NCBI RefSeq assembly: GCF_015595025.1
Contig: NZ_JADNRL010000011.1
Span: 1-41,843 of the forward strand
Length of the DNA: 41,843 nt
Origin: Halomonas sp. KAO
Lineage (GTDB): Bacteria > Pseudomonadota > Gammaproteobacteria > Pseudomonadales > Halomonadaceae
Direction: 5' to 3'
Position numbers and translations under genes: made by a program. The notes beneath the pieces are model-generated. The model ran no database searches. It saw only the letters and a list, made by a program, of their open reading frames with translations, and was not told the DNA's origin. Within the stretch, counting starts at the first letter, position 1; each line of letters opens with the position of its first letter. Shown piece after piece: positions 1 to 6,898 of the stretch.

Positions 1-10
1 GCGAACGTGT

Positions 11-381
11 GTCGCGGCCCGCACGGGTCGCGCGGATAGAAACTATCACTTATGTCACGACTGGGATGGTGGACCCCACGTCGCGGCCCGCACGGGTCGC
101 GCGGATAGAAACTTGTAGTGGGCCGGGTCTTCAATCTCCCCGCTATCGTCGCGGCCCGCACGGGTCGCGCGGATAGAAACGTCAGGCCCCCGACGACAAG
201 GCGCGCTGGGCGAGTCGCGGCCCGCACGGGTCGCGCGGATAGAAACATTGATGGCTGAGTCGATAACTCGAGAAGGGGGTGTCGAGGCCCGCACGGGTCG
301 CGCGGATAGAAACACGGCCACGCTGGAGCGATACATCAGCCAGCCGAAGTCGCGGCCCACACGGGTCGCGCGGATTGGAAT
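11..381 (+). CRISPR. CRISPR array (trailer end), type I-C-like repeats
   Basis: Six 33-bp repeats start at 11, 80, 148, 214, 281 and 349, separated by five unique spacers of 36, 35, 33, 34 and 35 bp. The repeat begins GTCGCGGCCC and ends GGATAGAAAC, which resembles the type I-C repeat (GTCGC...GAAAC ending). Its arms CGCGGCCC and GGGTCGCG can pair as an 8-bp stem with one G-T wobble around a GCAC loop. The repeat at 281 has C to A at position 5. The last one (349-381) has several changes, including GATTGGAAT in place of GATAGAAAC. A degenerate last repeat marks the leader-distal end, so the leader and newest spacers lie left of base 1. Bases 1-10 are the end of another spacer. No cas gene is in the window. 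The subtype is inferred from repeat similarity only. Confidence 0.97.
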
Positions 382-424
382 CTGCGATCGGTTATTTCAC
401 AGCATTTCAGTGGAGCGTCATGGA

Positions 425-754
425 TTAATCATGATCCTGCTTTTGGCCCGACGGCATCACCACCCACTCTGGCTCCTCGAACTCGCCGATCACGTGGATC
501 TCGCAGAAGGGTGCAGCGCTCTTGATGATCTCCTTCACCTTGGGCGCAGGCTGGGCCTCCATGACGTCGCGGCTGGCCTTGCTGTCCCAGTGGGCGATGG
601 CGATCAGGGTCTTGGGGTCGTCGATCTTGCGATGCAGTTCGGTGCCCAGGGCGCCGGGGGCCTGCTGGATCAACTCGCTGGCGCGCACCCAGGCGTCGGC
701 GTACTCCTCGGCGGTGTGACCGTCGCGGATCTTCACTTCGAAGAGGTACTTCAC
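425..754 (-). CDS. ABM-fold (dimeric alpha-beta barrel) family protein
   Basis: A 109-residue cytosolic protein with the look of the antibiotic biosynthesis monooxygenase-like fold. It has a beta strand at the start (KYLFEVKIRDG), then a helix (TAEEYADAWVRASELIQQAPG), then a strand containing TLIAIAHWDS, and ends with a strand containing EIHVIGEF. Such small proteins dimerise; members act as monooxygenases or heme-degrading enzymes, or have no known activity, so the reaction cannot be assigned. I chose the GTG start at 754 because GGGAGGAG lies 6-9 bases upstream. A longer frame to 832 exists, but its extra N-terminus is basic and low-complexity and lacks a ribosome site. It lies between the CRISPR trailer and phoD with about 200 bases on the phoD side. 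Nothing suggests a CRISPR role. Confidence 0.75.
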   Translation of the reverse strand: MKYLFEVKIRDGHTAEEYADAWVRASELIQQAPGALGTELHRKIDDPKTLIAIAHWDSKASRDVMEAQPAPKVKEIIKSAAPFCEIHVIGEFEEPEWVVMPSGQKQDHD

Positions 755-964
755 GGTGTCTCCTCCCATCGGGTGTCGTGTCGGCCTACCTTGAGGGACT
801 CCAGTGCCGTTCGACCGGTTCACTGTTGTCACCCACTAGGCCTATTTCCGAGACCGGACAGTGTCGCATGGTATTCCCGCTTCGCTCAGCAACCCGGAGA
901 CACCGTCGCATTGAGCTCGCCACGGCTCGAGGCGGTGCCGTCGGCTTCAGAATGATCGATGTTT

Positions 965-2512
965 TCACGCCCGCTGGGGCGTCAGTGCCTGGGTATGCAG
1001 GGCATCCCCGGCCGCATCCATCAGGGTGACGGTGAGGACCTCGCTCTCGCCGTCGAGATCCACCTGGCCGAAGAACTGGTAACCGTCGGAGGGCGGCAGG
1101 TTGGACTGCCCCTCCGGTGGTGCCTTCTGGAACACCACCTCGGGGCCGAAGGTGCCATCCAGCTCGCCGGGCCCGAAGGTGCCGGCGTGGAGAGGACCGC
1201 TGACAAACTCCCAGAAGGGGGCGAACTCCTTGAAGCTGGCGCGTTCGGGTGAGTAGTGGTGGGCGGCGGTGTAGTGCACATCGGCGGTGAGCCACACCAC
1301 GTTGTGAATGGCTTCATCGCGGATGGCGCGCAGCAGCTCGGCGATCTCCATCTCACGCCCCAGTGGCTCACCATGGTGATCGTTGGCGATGGCCTCGAAG
1401 TGCTCGCCGTCGCGCACGATCAGCCCGATCGGCATATCGGCGGCGATGATCTTCCAGGTGGCGGTGGAGCGGCGTAGGCCCTCGAGCAGCCAGCGCAGCT
1501 GATCCTGCCCCAGGAAGTTGGCTGCCTCACCCTCTGCCTGCCGATTGTGGCTGTTGGCCGCGCGGTAGGTGCGCATGTCGAGCATGAAGACCTCGAGGCT
1601 GGGGCCATAGGCGAAGCGTCGATGGATCCTGCCGGGCGACTCGGGCAGTTGGCGCAGCGGCATGTACTCGAAGAAGGCACGCCGGGCGCGAGCCGCCAGC
1701 AGGCTGGCGTTCTTCTCGGTGTAGCGGTCGTCGTCGAGGAGTTCGCCCGGGTACCAGTTGTTGGTGGTCTCGTGGTCGTCCCACTGGGCGAGCATGGGGA
1801 CCTCGGCGTTGAACTGGCGAACGTTGGCGTCCATCAGGTTGTAGGCGTACTGGCCGCGGAACTCCTGCAGCGTTTCGGCCACCTTGAGCTTCTCCGGCGT
1901 GATCAGGTTGCGCCAGGTCTCGCCGTTGGCGAGCGTCACGCTCTCCTTGAGCGGGCCATCGGCGTAGATGGTGTCGCCGGAGTGGATAAAGAAGTCGGGA
2001 CGCTGACGACGCATGGTGGCGTAGGTGGTCATGCCGCCGCGCGATTCGTCGATGCCCCAGCCCTGGCCGACGGTGTCGCCGGACCACACGAAGCGCACGT
2101 CGCGGGGGGTGGCGGGCGGTAGGCGCAGCCGGCCGCTGATCGGTTCACTGATGGCGCGATGATCGTCGAGGGCGGCGAAGCGTACACGGTAGTGAGCGGT
2201 CTCCATGCCGCCAAGCCCGGTGACGTCGAGCTTGGCGGTGAGGTCGGTGGCAGGCAGGACCTCGGGCCCCATCAATTGACGAGCGTGACGGAACTCGGGG
2301 TTGTCGGCGACTTCCACCAGCATGCGTGCGGGCCGGTCGGCGCGTGCCCAGAGCATGGCGCGGTCGCGGCGCATGTCGCCGCTCATCACCCCGTAGGGCA
2401 GTATCGGGCGGCGGCCCTGGGCCAGCACGATGGAGGGGGCGGCCAGGCAGGTACCGAGGGTGGTGCCTGCCTTGAGACCGAGCTTGAGGGCATCACGACG
2501 CGTGATGTTCAT
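965..2512 (-). CDS. phoD: PhoD-like alkaline phosphatase/phosphodiesterase, Tat-exported
   Basis: A 515-residue metallophosphoesterase that hydrolyses phosphate mono- or diesters outside the cytoplasm. A twin-arginine signal occupies residues 1-32 (ITRRDALKLG, then a hydrophobic stretch ending near VLAQG), so it is exported folded by Tat. A PhoD N-terminal beta domain follows (about 36-130). The catalytic domain carries FVWSGDT, FFIHSGDTIYADGP, AQWDDHETTNNW, MLDMRTYR and VWLTADVHYTAAHHY, the usual metal-binding Asp, Asn and His motifs of the PhoD family. I chose the start at 2512 because it places the RR motif at residues 5-6 and has GGAG upstream; a longer frame to 2728 would bury the signal peptide. 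A triple 7-bp repeat like a Pho box lies 51-79 bases upstream, suggesting control by phosphate starvation. Confidence 0.92.
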   Translation of the reverse strand: MNITRRDALKLGLKAGTTLGTCLAAPSIVLAQGRRPILPYGVMSGDMRRDRAMLWARADRPARMLVEVADNPEFRHARQLMGPEVLPATDLTAKLDVTGLGGMETAHYRVRFAALDDHRAISEPISGRLRLPPATPRDVRFVWSGDTVGQGWGIDESRGGMTTYATMRRQRPDFFIHSGDTIYADGPLKESVTLANGETWRNLITPEKLKVAETLQEFRGQYAYNLMDANVRQFNAEVPMLAQWDDHETTNNWYPGELLDDDRYTEKNASLLAARARRAFFEYMPLRQLPESPGRIHRRFAYGPSLEVFMLDMRTYRAANSHNRQAEGEAANFLGQDQLRWLLEGLRRSTATWKIIAADMPIGLIVRDGEHFEAIANDHHGEPLGREMEIAELLRAIRDEAIHNVVWLTADVHYTAAHHYSPERASFKEFAPFWEFVSGPLHAGTFGPGELDGTFGPEVVFQKAPPEGQSNLPPSDGYQFFGQVDLDGESEVLTVTLMDAAGDALHTQALTPQRA

Positions 2513-2562
2513 AAGGAGCTCCGAGGATGATGAAGGCTGCCACCGCATCATCCGTTGTGGTG

Positions 2563-2591
2563 ATGACATCCTCTTGTCGGTGCTATGACAT
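2563..2591 (-). promoter_or_regulatory. candidate Pho box (three 7-mers, 11-bp period)
   Basis: Read on the minus strand: ATGTCAT, four bases, CCGACAA, four bases, ATGTCAT. The three 7-mers are exactly 11 bp apart. The PhoB box is a direct repeat of CTGTCAT-like 7-mers separated by 4 bp. The outer units match 6 of 7 positions and the middle unit 4 of 7. The site lies 51 bp upstream of the phoD start on the correct strand. No clear -10 element was recognised. Confidence 0.5.
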
Positions 2592-2877
2592 TTAGACTTC
2601 CTTGTTAAGTCATTGATGATTCCACGCCGGGCCGTCAGGGTAACGGCCTTTTGCGTGGAGGCATCATGCGCCGTTATCTGCTGGCCGGCACGGTACATGT
2701 CATCCATGGCGATAGCGCCGGCCACCAATGGCGGGCAATTGCTGGCATCGGCCGGGGGTGCCTGGCGGATATTCGCGCCAGCGGCTTGCTGTGTGCCCGG
2801 CAGGGGGCGGTAGGCTAATCTTGAATCTGGCGGTCAAGCTGCGCATAGTCGAAGCGATCAACATCGAGGAGCCCTCC
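2592..2877. other. intergenic region between divergent phoD and SUOX-fold gene
   Basis: With the Pho-box-like site this completes a 365-base gap between two divergent genes (2513-2877). It must carry the promoter for the rightward pair at 2878-4475, but I see no convincing -35/-10 pair. A rightward open frame runs from 2728 into the next gene without a plausible signal peptide or ribosome site, so I treat it as non-coding. Confidence 0.4.
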
Positions 2878-3351
2878 GTGCCATCTTTACGTCGGTATCT
2901 TGTTCATGTGGCCTGGCTGTTGCTGATGGTGGGGGGAGTGGCCTGGGCTTCCCCGAGTGGGCTGGCGCTTTCCCAGGGCACCACGAAACGCATCCTGACG
3001 CTGGACGAGGTGGAGGCCGTCACCACGACCCGCATCGACATGCGTCATCCGGAAGGCTTCGAGGGGCGCTTTACCGGGGTCTGGCTGGATGACTTCCTGC
3101 GCAAACATGGCCTGGAGTCGGCGCCTCGGGTGCGCTTCGTTGCCCATGATGGCTACACCGTCTTCCTGAGCCCTGCCCAGCGTCACGAGAAGGCCTACCT
3201 GCTGGTGACCCGGCTCGATGGAGAGCCGCTTACCGTCAGGAGCCACGGGCCCTTCATGCTGGTGGTGCCTGAGGACGCCGAGGCCGTGATCGAAGGCAGC
3301 GAACCGATGACACGCTGGATCTGGGCCATTCGCGAGATCAACGTCAGGTGA
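2878..3351 (+). CDS. periplasmic sulfite-oxidase-fold (Oxidored_molyb-like) protein without cysteine
   Basis: A 157-residue exported protein. A signal peptide covers about residues 1-24 (RR, then VAWLLLMVGGVAWAS). The mature part resembles the molybdopterin-binding fold of sulfite oxidases: FTGVWLDDFLRKHGL, RVRFVAHDGYTVFLSP, LVTRLDGEPL and GPFMLVVPED follow that family's order. The sequence contains no cysteine at all, so the usual cysteine ligand of the molybdenum cofactor is missing and redox catalysis is unlikely. The GTG start at 2878 is supported by GAGGA 7 bases upstream and by the signal peptide beginning there. Its stop overlaps the start of the diguanylate cyclase gene by one base (TGATG), implying translational coupling. 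I infer a periplasmic ligand-binding partner for that cyclase. Confidence 0.75.
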   Translation: MPSLRRYLVHVAWLLLMVGGVAWASPSGLALSQGTTKRILTLDEVEAVTTTRIDMRHPEGFEGRFTGVWLDDFLRKHGLESAPRVRFVAHDGYTVFLSPAQRHEKAYLLVTRLDGEPLTVRSHGPFMLVVPEDAEAVIEGSEPMTRWIWAIREINVR

Positions 3352-4475
3352 TGTCACGCCTGTGGGCAAGAGGCCTGCTGCTGGCTTATCTGCTGGTCGT
3401 GCTGCTGTGTCTCTCGACCTTCGGGGTCTACTACTCCGAGGCGAGGCGGCTGGTGGGTGCCAACTACACCGCGATGGTGACCGATCTGGTGCGTGCCCAG
3501 CATGACCCCGATCGGCTGCGGCTGATTCTGGAGAGCCTGCTCGACAGGCCCGACCCGCTCCATCTGGAGCAGCTGCGTGATCTGATATGGAGAATCCCGC
3601 TCAGGATACAGGGACTTGATAACCACCTGCGGCGCAGCGATCTGCCTCCCCGGGATTATCGGCCCTTCGTGAAGGAACTGGCGGATGTGGAAGGCCGCCT
3701 GTCGGAGCTGGAGCAGGTTATTGACCGAGTGGGCCGCGACAGTACCCTGACGCAGCAGGAGGCCCATCAGCTACGCGAGCTGGGACTGGATATCGAGGAG
3801 TCGCTGGCCTGGTCCTATAGCGAGCTGAATCAGCTGCTTCACGAGGCCTCTGCCGACCAGCGGCACTTCATGCAGCGCCTTACCCTGACTGGTGCCGTCC
3901 TGATGTGGATGCTGCTGGTGGCCATCGGGGGCGTGCTGTTGATGTTGTGGCGTTTGCAGGTGCAGAGCGAGGCGATGCAGCGCCTCAGCCTGACCGACCA
4001 GCTGACCGGGGTGGGTAATCGCCGCCGTCTGCTGCAGGAGGCGGAGGGGGCCTTCGCCCGCCGTGAACGCGGTGATGAGCCTCTCGCCTTGGTGCTGCTG
4101 GATCTGGATCATTTCAAGCGTTTCAACGACACCTATGGCCACCCCCTGGGCGATGAGGTCCTGGTGCGGTTTTCCCGGTTGTTGCAGGAGAGCGTGCGTC
4201 GCATGGATGTGGTGGCCCGCATGGGGGGCGAGGAGTTCGCCATTCTGATGCCCCACAGCGATCTCGATGCGGCCCATCGCCTCGCCAATCGCCTGCTGGA
4301 GGCGGTGGGACAGATGCCGATGCCTGGAGCGGTGGCAACCGGCGAGCTTAGCGTGAGTATCGGCATCGCCGAGGCGAGCGAGCAGGATGACTTCGACAGG
4401 CTCTATGCCCGCGCCGACCGTAGGCTCTACCGCGCCAAGGAGCTCGGCCGCGATCGCGTGGAGTGGGTGACCTAG
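3351..4475 (+). CDS. membrane diguanylate cyclase (GGDEF) with periplasmic sensor region
   Basis: A 374-residue protein that should make cyclic di-GMP from two GTP. It has an N-terminal membrane segment (about 6-26, LLLAYLLVVLLCLSTFGVYY) and an extracytoplasmic helical region of about 150 residues with no recognised domain. A second membrane segment (about 180-202, AVLMWMLLVAIGGVLLMLW) leads into a GGDEF domain with LTDQLTGVGNRR, LDLDHFKRFND and the active-site motif GGEEF at residues 292-296. An inhibitory RxxD site is present at 283-286 (RRMD), so product inhibition is expected. No EAL domain. The ATG at 3351 overlaps the preceding stop; an in-frame GTG three bases earlier is the alternative. 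The pairing with a periplasmic SUOX-fold protein suggests that protein supplies the signal. Confidence 0.92.
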   Translation: MSRLWARGLLLAYLLVVLLCLSTFGVYYSEARRLVGANYTAMVTDLVRAQHDPDRLRLILESLLDRPDPLHLEQLRDLIWRIPLRIQGLDNHLRRSDLPPRDYRPFVKELADVEGRLSELEQVIDRVGRDSTLTQQEAHQLRELGLDIEESLAWSYSELNQLLHEASADQRHFMQRLTLTGAVLMWMLLVAIGGVLLMLWRLQVQSEAMQRLSLTDQLTGVGNRRRLLQEAEGAFARRERGDEPLALVLLDLDHFKRFNDTYGHPLGDEVLVRFSRLLQESVRRMDVVARMGGEEFAILMPHSDLDAAHRLANRLLEAVGQMPMPGAVATGELSVSIGIAEASEQDDFDRLYARADRRLYRAKELGRDRVEWVT

Positions 4476-4501
4476 CGAGTGTATCTTCAGGAGATCTGTG
4501 A

Positions 4502-5104
4502 ATGACGGTGCCGTCTGTTAATGAAACCCCCTTCCAGCAGGTCATGGAGGCGCTCGATGCGCTGCACGCCCAGGACCCCCGCCACGTCACCGTGGAGGGC
4601 GAGAGCGTGCCCCGGGAGCTGTGGCATGCCGGGCGCATGAGTGCCTGGCTGGAGCGGTTGCACGAGCAACCCGATGAGCGCATGCGCCTGGCCGTGCGGG
4701 GGCAGCATCTGCAGCGCTGGGAGGTGCCGCGCAGCGACTATCCCGAGGGACGGGTGGGCTACCTGACCTGGCGTCGCGATCAGGGGCAGCGCGCCGGCGC
4801 TACCACCGCGGCGCTGATGCGCGAGGCGGGCTATGGCGAGGAGGATGCCGAGGCGGTGGCGCGGATGATTCGCAAGCAGGGTCTGGGACGAGAGGCGGGT
4901 GCCCAGGCGGTGGAGGACTGTGCCTGCCTGGTTTTCCTGGAGAACTACTTCGCCGACTTCGCCAGGCAGATCGACCATGACCATCTGATTCGTATCGTGC
5001 AGAAGACCTGGAAGAAGATGTCGCCGCGGGCCCACGAGCTGGCGCTTGACCTGCCGATGAGCAAGCAGGCGCGCGCCCTGGTGGAGGAAGCACTGGCGGA
5101 CTGA
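4502..5104 (+). CDS. DUF4202 family protein
   Basis: A 200-residue soluble protein of the DUF4202 family, whose function is unknown. It is all-helical in character with His and acidic residues spread along it (LWHAGRMSAWLERLHEQ, QHLQRWEVPRSDYPEGRVGYLTWRRD, DCACLVFLENYFADFARQID). The HLQRWEVPRS and VEDCACLVFLENYF blocks are the parts I recognise as family-conserved. No signal peptide or membrane segment. AGGAG lies about 9 bases before the ATG at 4502. It follows the cyclase gene by 26 bases and may be co-transcribed with it, and it is followed by a strong hairpin. No reaction is proposed. Confidence 0.8.
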   Translation: MTVPSVNETPFQQVMEALDALHAQDPRHVTVEGESVPRELWHAGRMSAWLERLHEQPDERMRLAVRGQHLQRWEVPRSDYPEGRVGYLTWRRDQGQRAGATTAALMREAGYGEEDAEAVARMIRKQGLGREAGAQAVEDCACLVFLENYFADFARQIDHDHLIRIVQKTWKKMSPRAHELALDLPMSKQARALVEEALAD

Positions 5105-5131
5105 TCGCCCGGCGGCAGATCCGGCATAACG

Positions 5132-5165
5132 ACGACGGCCGAGCCCACCGGGGCTCGGCCGTCGT
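5132..5165. terminator. strong hairpin between convergent genes
   Basis: A perfect 15-bp inverted repeat (ACGACGGCCGAGCCC and its complement) encloses a 4-base loop at 5147-5150. It sits between two convergent genes and is probably a bidirectional terminator, although neither side has a good T tract. A smaller hairpin (CCGTGG...CCACGG, about 5176-5193) lies between it and the leftward gene. Confidence 0.55.
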
Positions 5166-5208
5166 GCGTTCGGGGCCGTGGGAGAGACCACGGTTGCCCG
5201 ACATGGCG

Positions 5209-5583
5209 TTACTCGGTCAGGGTCTGGGCGGCCTCGAGATAGGCGGCACCATGGCTGCTGACGCGCTCGTGGTCGAGGGTCTCGGAACCCAGGTGTACCT
5301 CCTCGAGGTCCACGGCCATGGTCTCGAGCTCCTCGTCGATCTTCGCCAGGGCGTTCTCGAGGGTGTAGGTAAGCTCGTGGATGGTGCCCAGATCGCTATT
5401 GCTGAGCTCCTCCTGGGCCAGCAGCTCGGCCAGCCGGCGGTTGGTCTCGGTGAAGTTGGTAACCGCCTGCTCCAGGGTCTCGGCGCTTTCGCCCTCGAAG
5501 TGGTCGGCGCGCTCGTGGTCGTCGGCACTGGCGGTGCTACCCAGCAGGCCCAGGCACATGGCGGTGAACAGCAGTTTCTTCAT
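5209..5583 (-). CDS. small exported helical protein, DUF6746-like
   Basis: A 124-residue protein. Residues 1-20 form a Sec signal peptide (MKKLLFTAMCLGLLGSTASA), so the mature protein of about 104 residues should be periplasmic. The mature part is acidic and helical with heptad-like spacing (ETLEQAVTNFTETNRRLAELLAQEELS, LTYTLENALAKIDEELETMAVDLEEVHLGSE), suggesting a helical hairpin or small bundle. It resembles the DUF6746 family known from halophilic gammaproteobacteria (tentative). Function unknown. A good promoter and a Fur-like inverted motif sit directly upstream, so expression may respond to iron. It is convergent with the DUF4202 gene. Confidence 0.75.
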   Translation of the reverse strand: MKKLLFTAMCLGLLGSTASADDHERADHFEGESAETLEQAVTNFTETNRRLAELLAQEELSNSDLGTIHELTYTLENALAKIDEELETMAVDLEEVHLGSETLDHERVSSHGAAYLEAAQTLTE

Positions 5584-5601
5584 GGGAACTCTCGCTGTTG
5601 A

Positions 5602-5651
5602 TGAGAATCATTTACGGCGAGAACTCTACGCCTGCTCGCTTATAATGACAA
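5602..5651 (-). promoter_or_regulatory. promoter with overlapping Fur-like box
   Basis: On the minus strand: -35 TTGTCA (5651-5646), a 17-base spacer, -10 TAGAGT (5628-5623), then GTAAATGATTCTCATC (about 5617-5602) covering the expected start point. Against the 15-base Fur 7-1-7 consensus I count about 11 of 14 matches. It lies 19 bases upstream of the 5209-5583 gene. The -35 and -10 match consensus at 5 of 6 and 4 of 6 positions. Confidence 0.45.
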
Positions 5652-5690
5652 GCGTTATCGTTTGCCTTTGAGTGTCGTTTGTTTCTCCCC

Positions 5691-5738
5691 GCCAATGACT
5701 TCTCTCGCCAATGACTTCTCTCGCCAATGACCTCTCTC
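5691..5738. repeat. three tandem copies of a 16-bp unit
   Basis: The unit GCCAATGACTTCTCTC occurs at 5691-5706 and 5707-5722, and with one T to C change at 5723-5738. It lies between the promoter of the 5209-5583 gene and the end of the 5764-6816 gene. Function unknown; probably a slipped-strand duplication. Confidence 0.9.
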
Positions 5739-5763
5739 ACCGCTCCCTCGTGCGTCGATGACC

Positions 5764-6816
5764 TCAGTCGACGGGCAGCGTCAGGGTGAGGCCGTCCGTG
5801 CTCTCGCAAGGCTTGCCGTGGCGCAGGGTCAGGCGTCGCTCGGTGAGATTCATGACCACGCCGAACAGCGTCTCCATGCGCTCCTCGGCGGGCTGGTCGG
5901 GGTTGAAGTGGCGACAGATCGACAGCGGATGATTGTCGTGATCGGCGAGGACCTCGAACAGCCGTGCCTCGTCTACCGGGGCATCTTCCGCCAGGCCGCC
6001 CAGCAGCGTATTCAGGCGTTCCAGGCGGGGGCGCGAGTCGGGACGCGGGAAGTCCTCGACCCGGCAGGTCACGGCGGCGTCATAGAGATGGTTGGTGTGG
6101 GTGACCGCACCGTCTCGGGGGGAGAGCGCGCCGGGCTCGCCGGAGTGGACCTCCAGGCCCACCGCCTGGCCATCGGCGCTCGCCACCAGGAAGTGTGCCG
6201 GCGAGCAGACGCGGCTGTCGGTGGCCACCGCCCGGGCAGAGGCCAGGTCGGGGCTCTCGAGTATCTTGCGCAGCGCCACATGGATCGGCAGCCCCTCGCC
6301 GCAGGTGCGGGAGCGGATGGCGTTGAGGCAGACGCCGATGCCATGGGCATTCATGCCGATCTTGGCCGCCATGCCGGCCTCGCCGATGCTGACCAGCGGC
6401 GGGGCATCGTCGCCCTCGATATGCAGTGCCACCACATTGTCGAGCTGGTCGGCGCGCCAGTCCCAGTTCTGGGCCAGCCACTGTGTTCCAGCGCGTTCGA
6501 GGGCGAAGGCGGAACAGCCGCCACTGGCCTGGGTCAGCGAGATCTCGCTGCGACAGTTGAGAGTCAGGATATCGGCGAGCTCGAGCCCGGCGCCCTCGGC
6601 GATGCCGGCCATCTCCTCGAGAATGGCGGGAAAGCGCTGTTCGATCATGCCACCGAAGCGCTCGGCCTGGCGACGCGCTTGGGGCCAGTCGAGGCCGACG
6701 AAGTCCCCAAACAGGCGGTCGTAGACCTCGATGCTGGCGTGGATCAGTGGCGCATGGGCACGGCCGTGCCCCAGACCGATATCGCGGCGACTGCCGCTGA
6801 GGTGAGTTATCTGCAT
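5764..6816 (-). CDS. C45-family autoproteolytic acyltransferase/hydrolase-like protein
   Basis: A 350-residue Ntn-hydrolase related to acyl-CoA:6-aminopenicillanic acid acyltransferases (peptidase family C45). These precursors cleave themselves before a cysteine that then becomes the N-terminal nucleophile. Here the likely nucleophile is Cys101 in SGGCSAFA; the flanking NCRSEIS and AQNWDWR blocks fit the family. Other conserved-looking parts are MNAHGIGVCLNAI and VTHTNHLYD. No signal peptide, so it should act in the cytoplasm. The natural substrate of bacterial members is mostly unknown; an amidase or acyl-transfer role is likely. GGAGG lies 5 bases before the ATG at 6816. It is the second of two leftward genes after the symporter, with an 82-base gap holding a hairpin. 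Confidence 0.82.
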   Translation of the reverse strand: MQITHLSGSRRDIGLGHGRAHAPLIHASIEVYDRLFGDFVGLDWPQARRQAERFGGMIEQRFPAILEEMAGIAEGAGLELADILTLNCRSEISLTQASGGCSAFALERAGTQWLAQNWDWRADQLDNVVALHIEGDDAPPLVSIGEAGMAAKIGMNAHGIGVCLNAIRSRTCGEGLPIHVALRKILESPDLASARAVATDSRVCSPAHFLVASADGQAVGLEVHSGEPGALSPRDGAVTHTNHLYDAAVTCRVEDFPRPDSRPRLERLNTLLGGLAEDAPVDEARLFEVLADHDNHPLSICRHFNPDQPAEERMETLFGVVMNLTERRLTLRHGKPCESTDGLTLTLPVD

Positions 6817-6868
6817 GGTGACCTCCGCACGCGGATGTGTCGGGTCACTCTAGCATGGGGAGGCGGGC

Positions 6869-6891
6869 GGGGCCGGCAGGGTGCCGGCCCC
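6869..6891 (-). terminator. hairpin after the symporter gene
   Basis: A 10-bp perfect stem (GGGGCCGGCA with its complement) around a 3-base loop, 8 bases past the stop of the 6899-8155 gene. No T tract follows on the minus strand, so termination may be partial and the downstream acyltransferase gene could be read through. Confidence 0.45.
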
Positions 6892-6898
6892 GGGTGAG

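Noticed and set aside
55..955. Open frames running through the CRISPR array on both strands
   Set aside because: They are made of repeats and spacers whose period happens to keep a frame open; the peptides repeat the same motif and have no ribosome site.
965..2728. Longer start for PhoD at 2728
   Set aside because: It would place the Tat signal 70 residues inside the protein and run across the Pho-box-like repeats.
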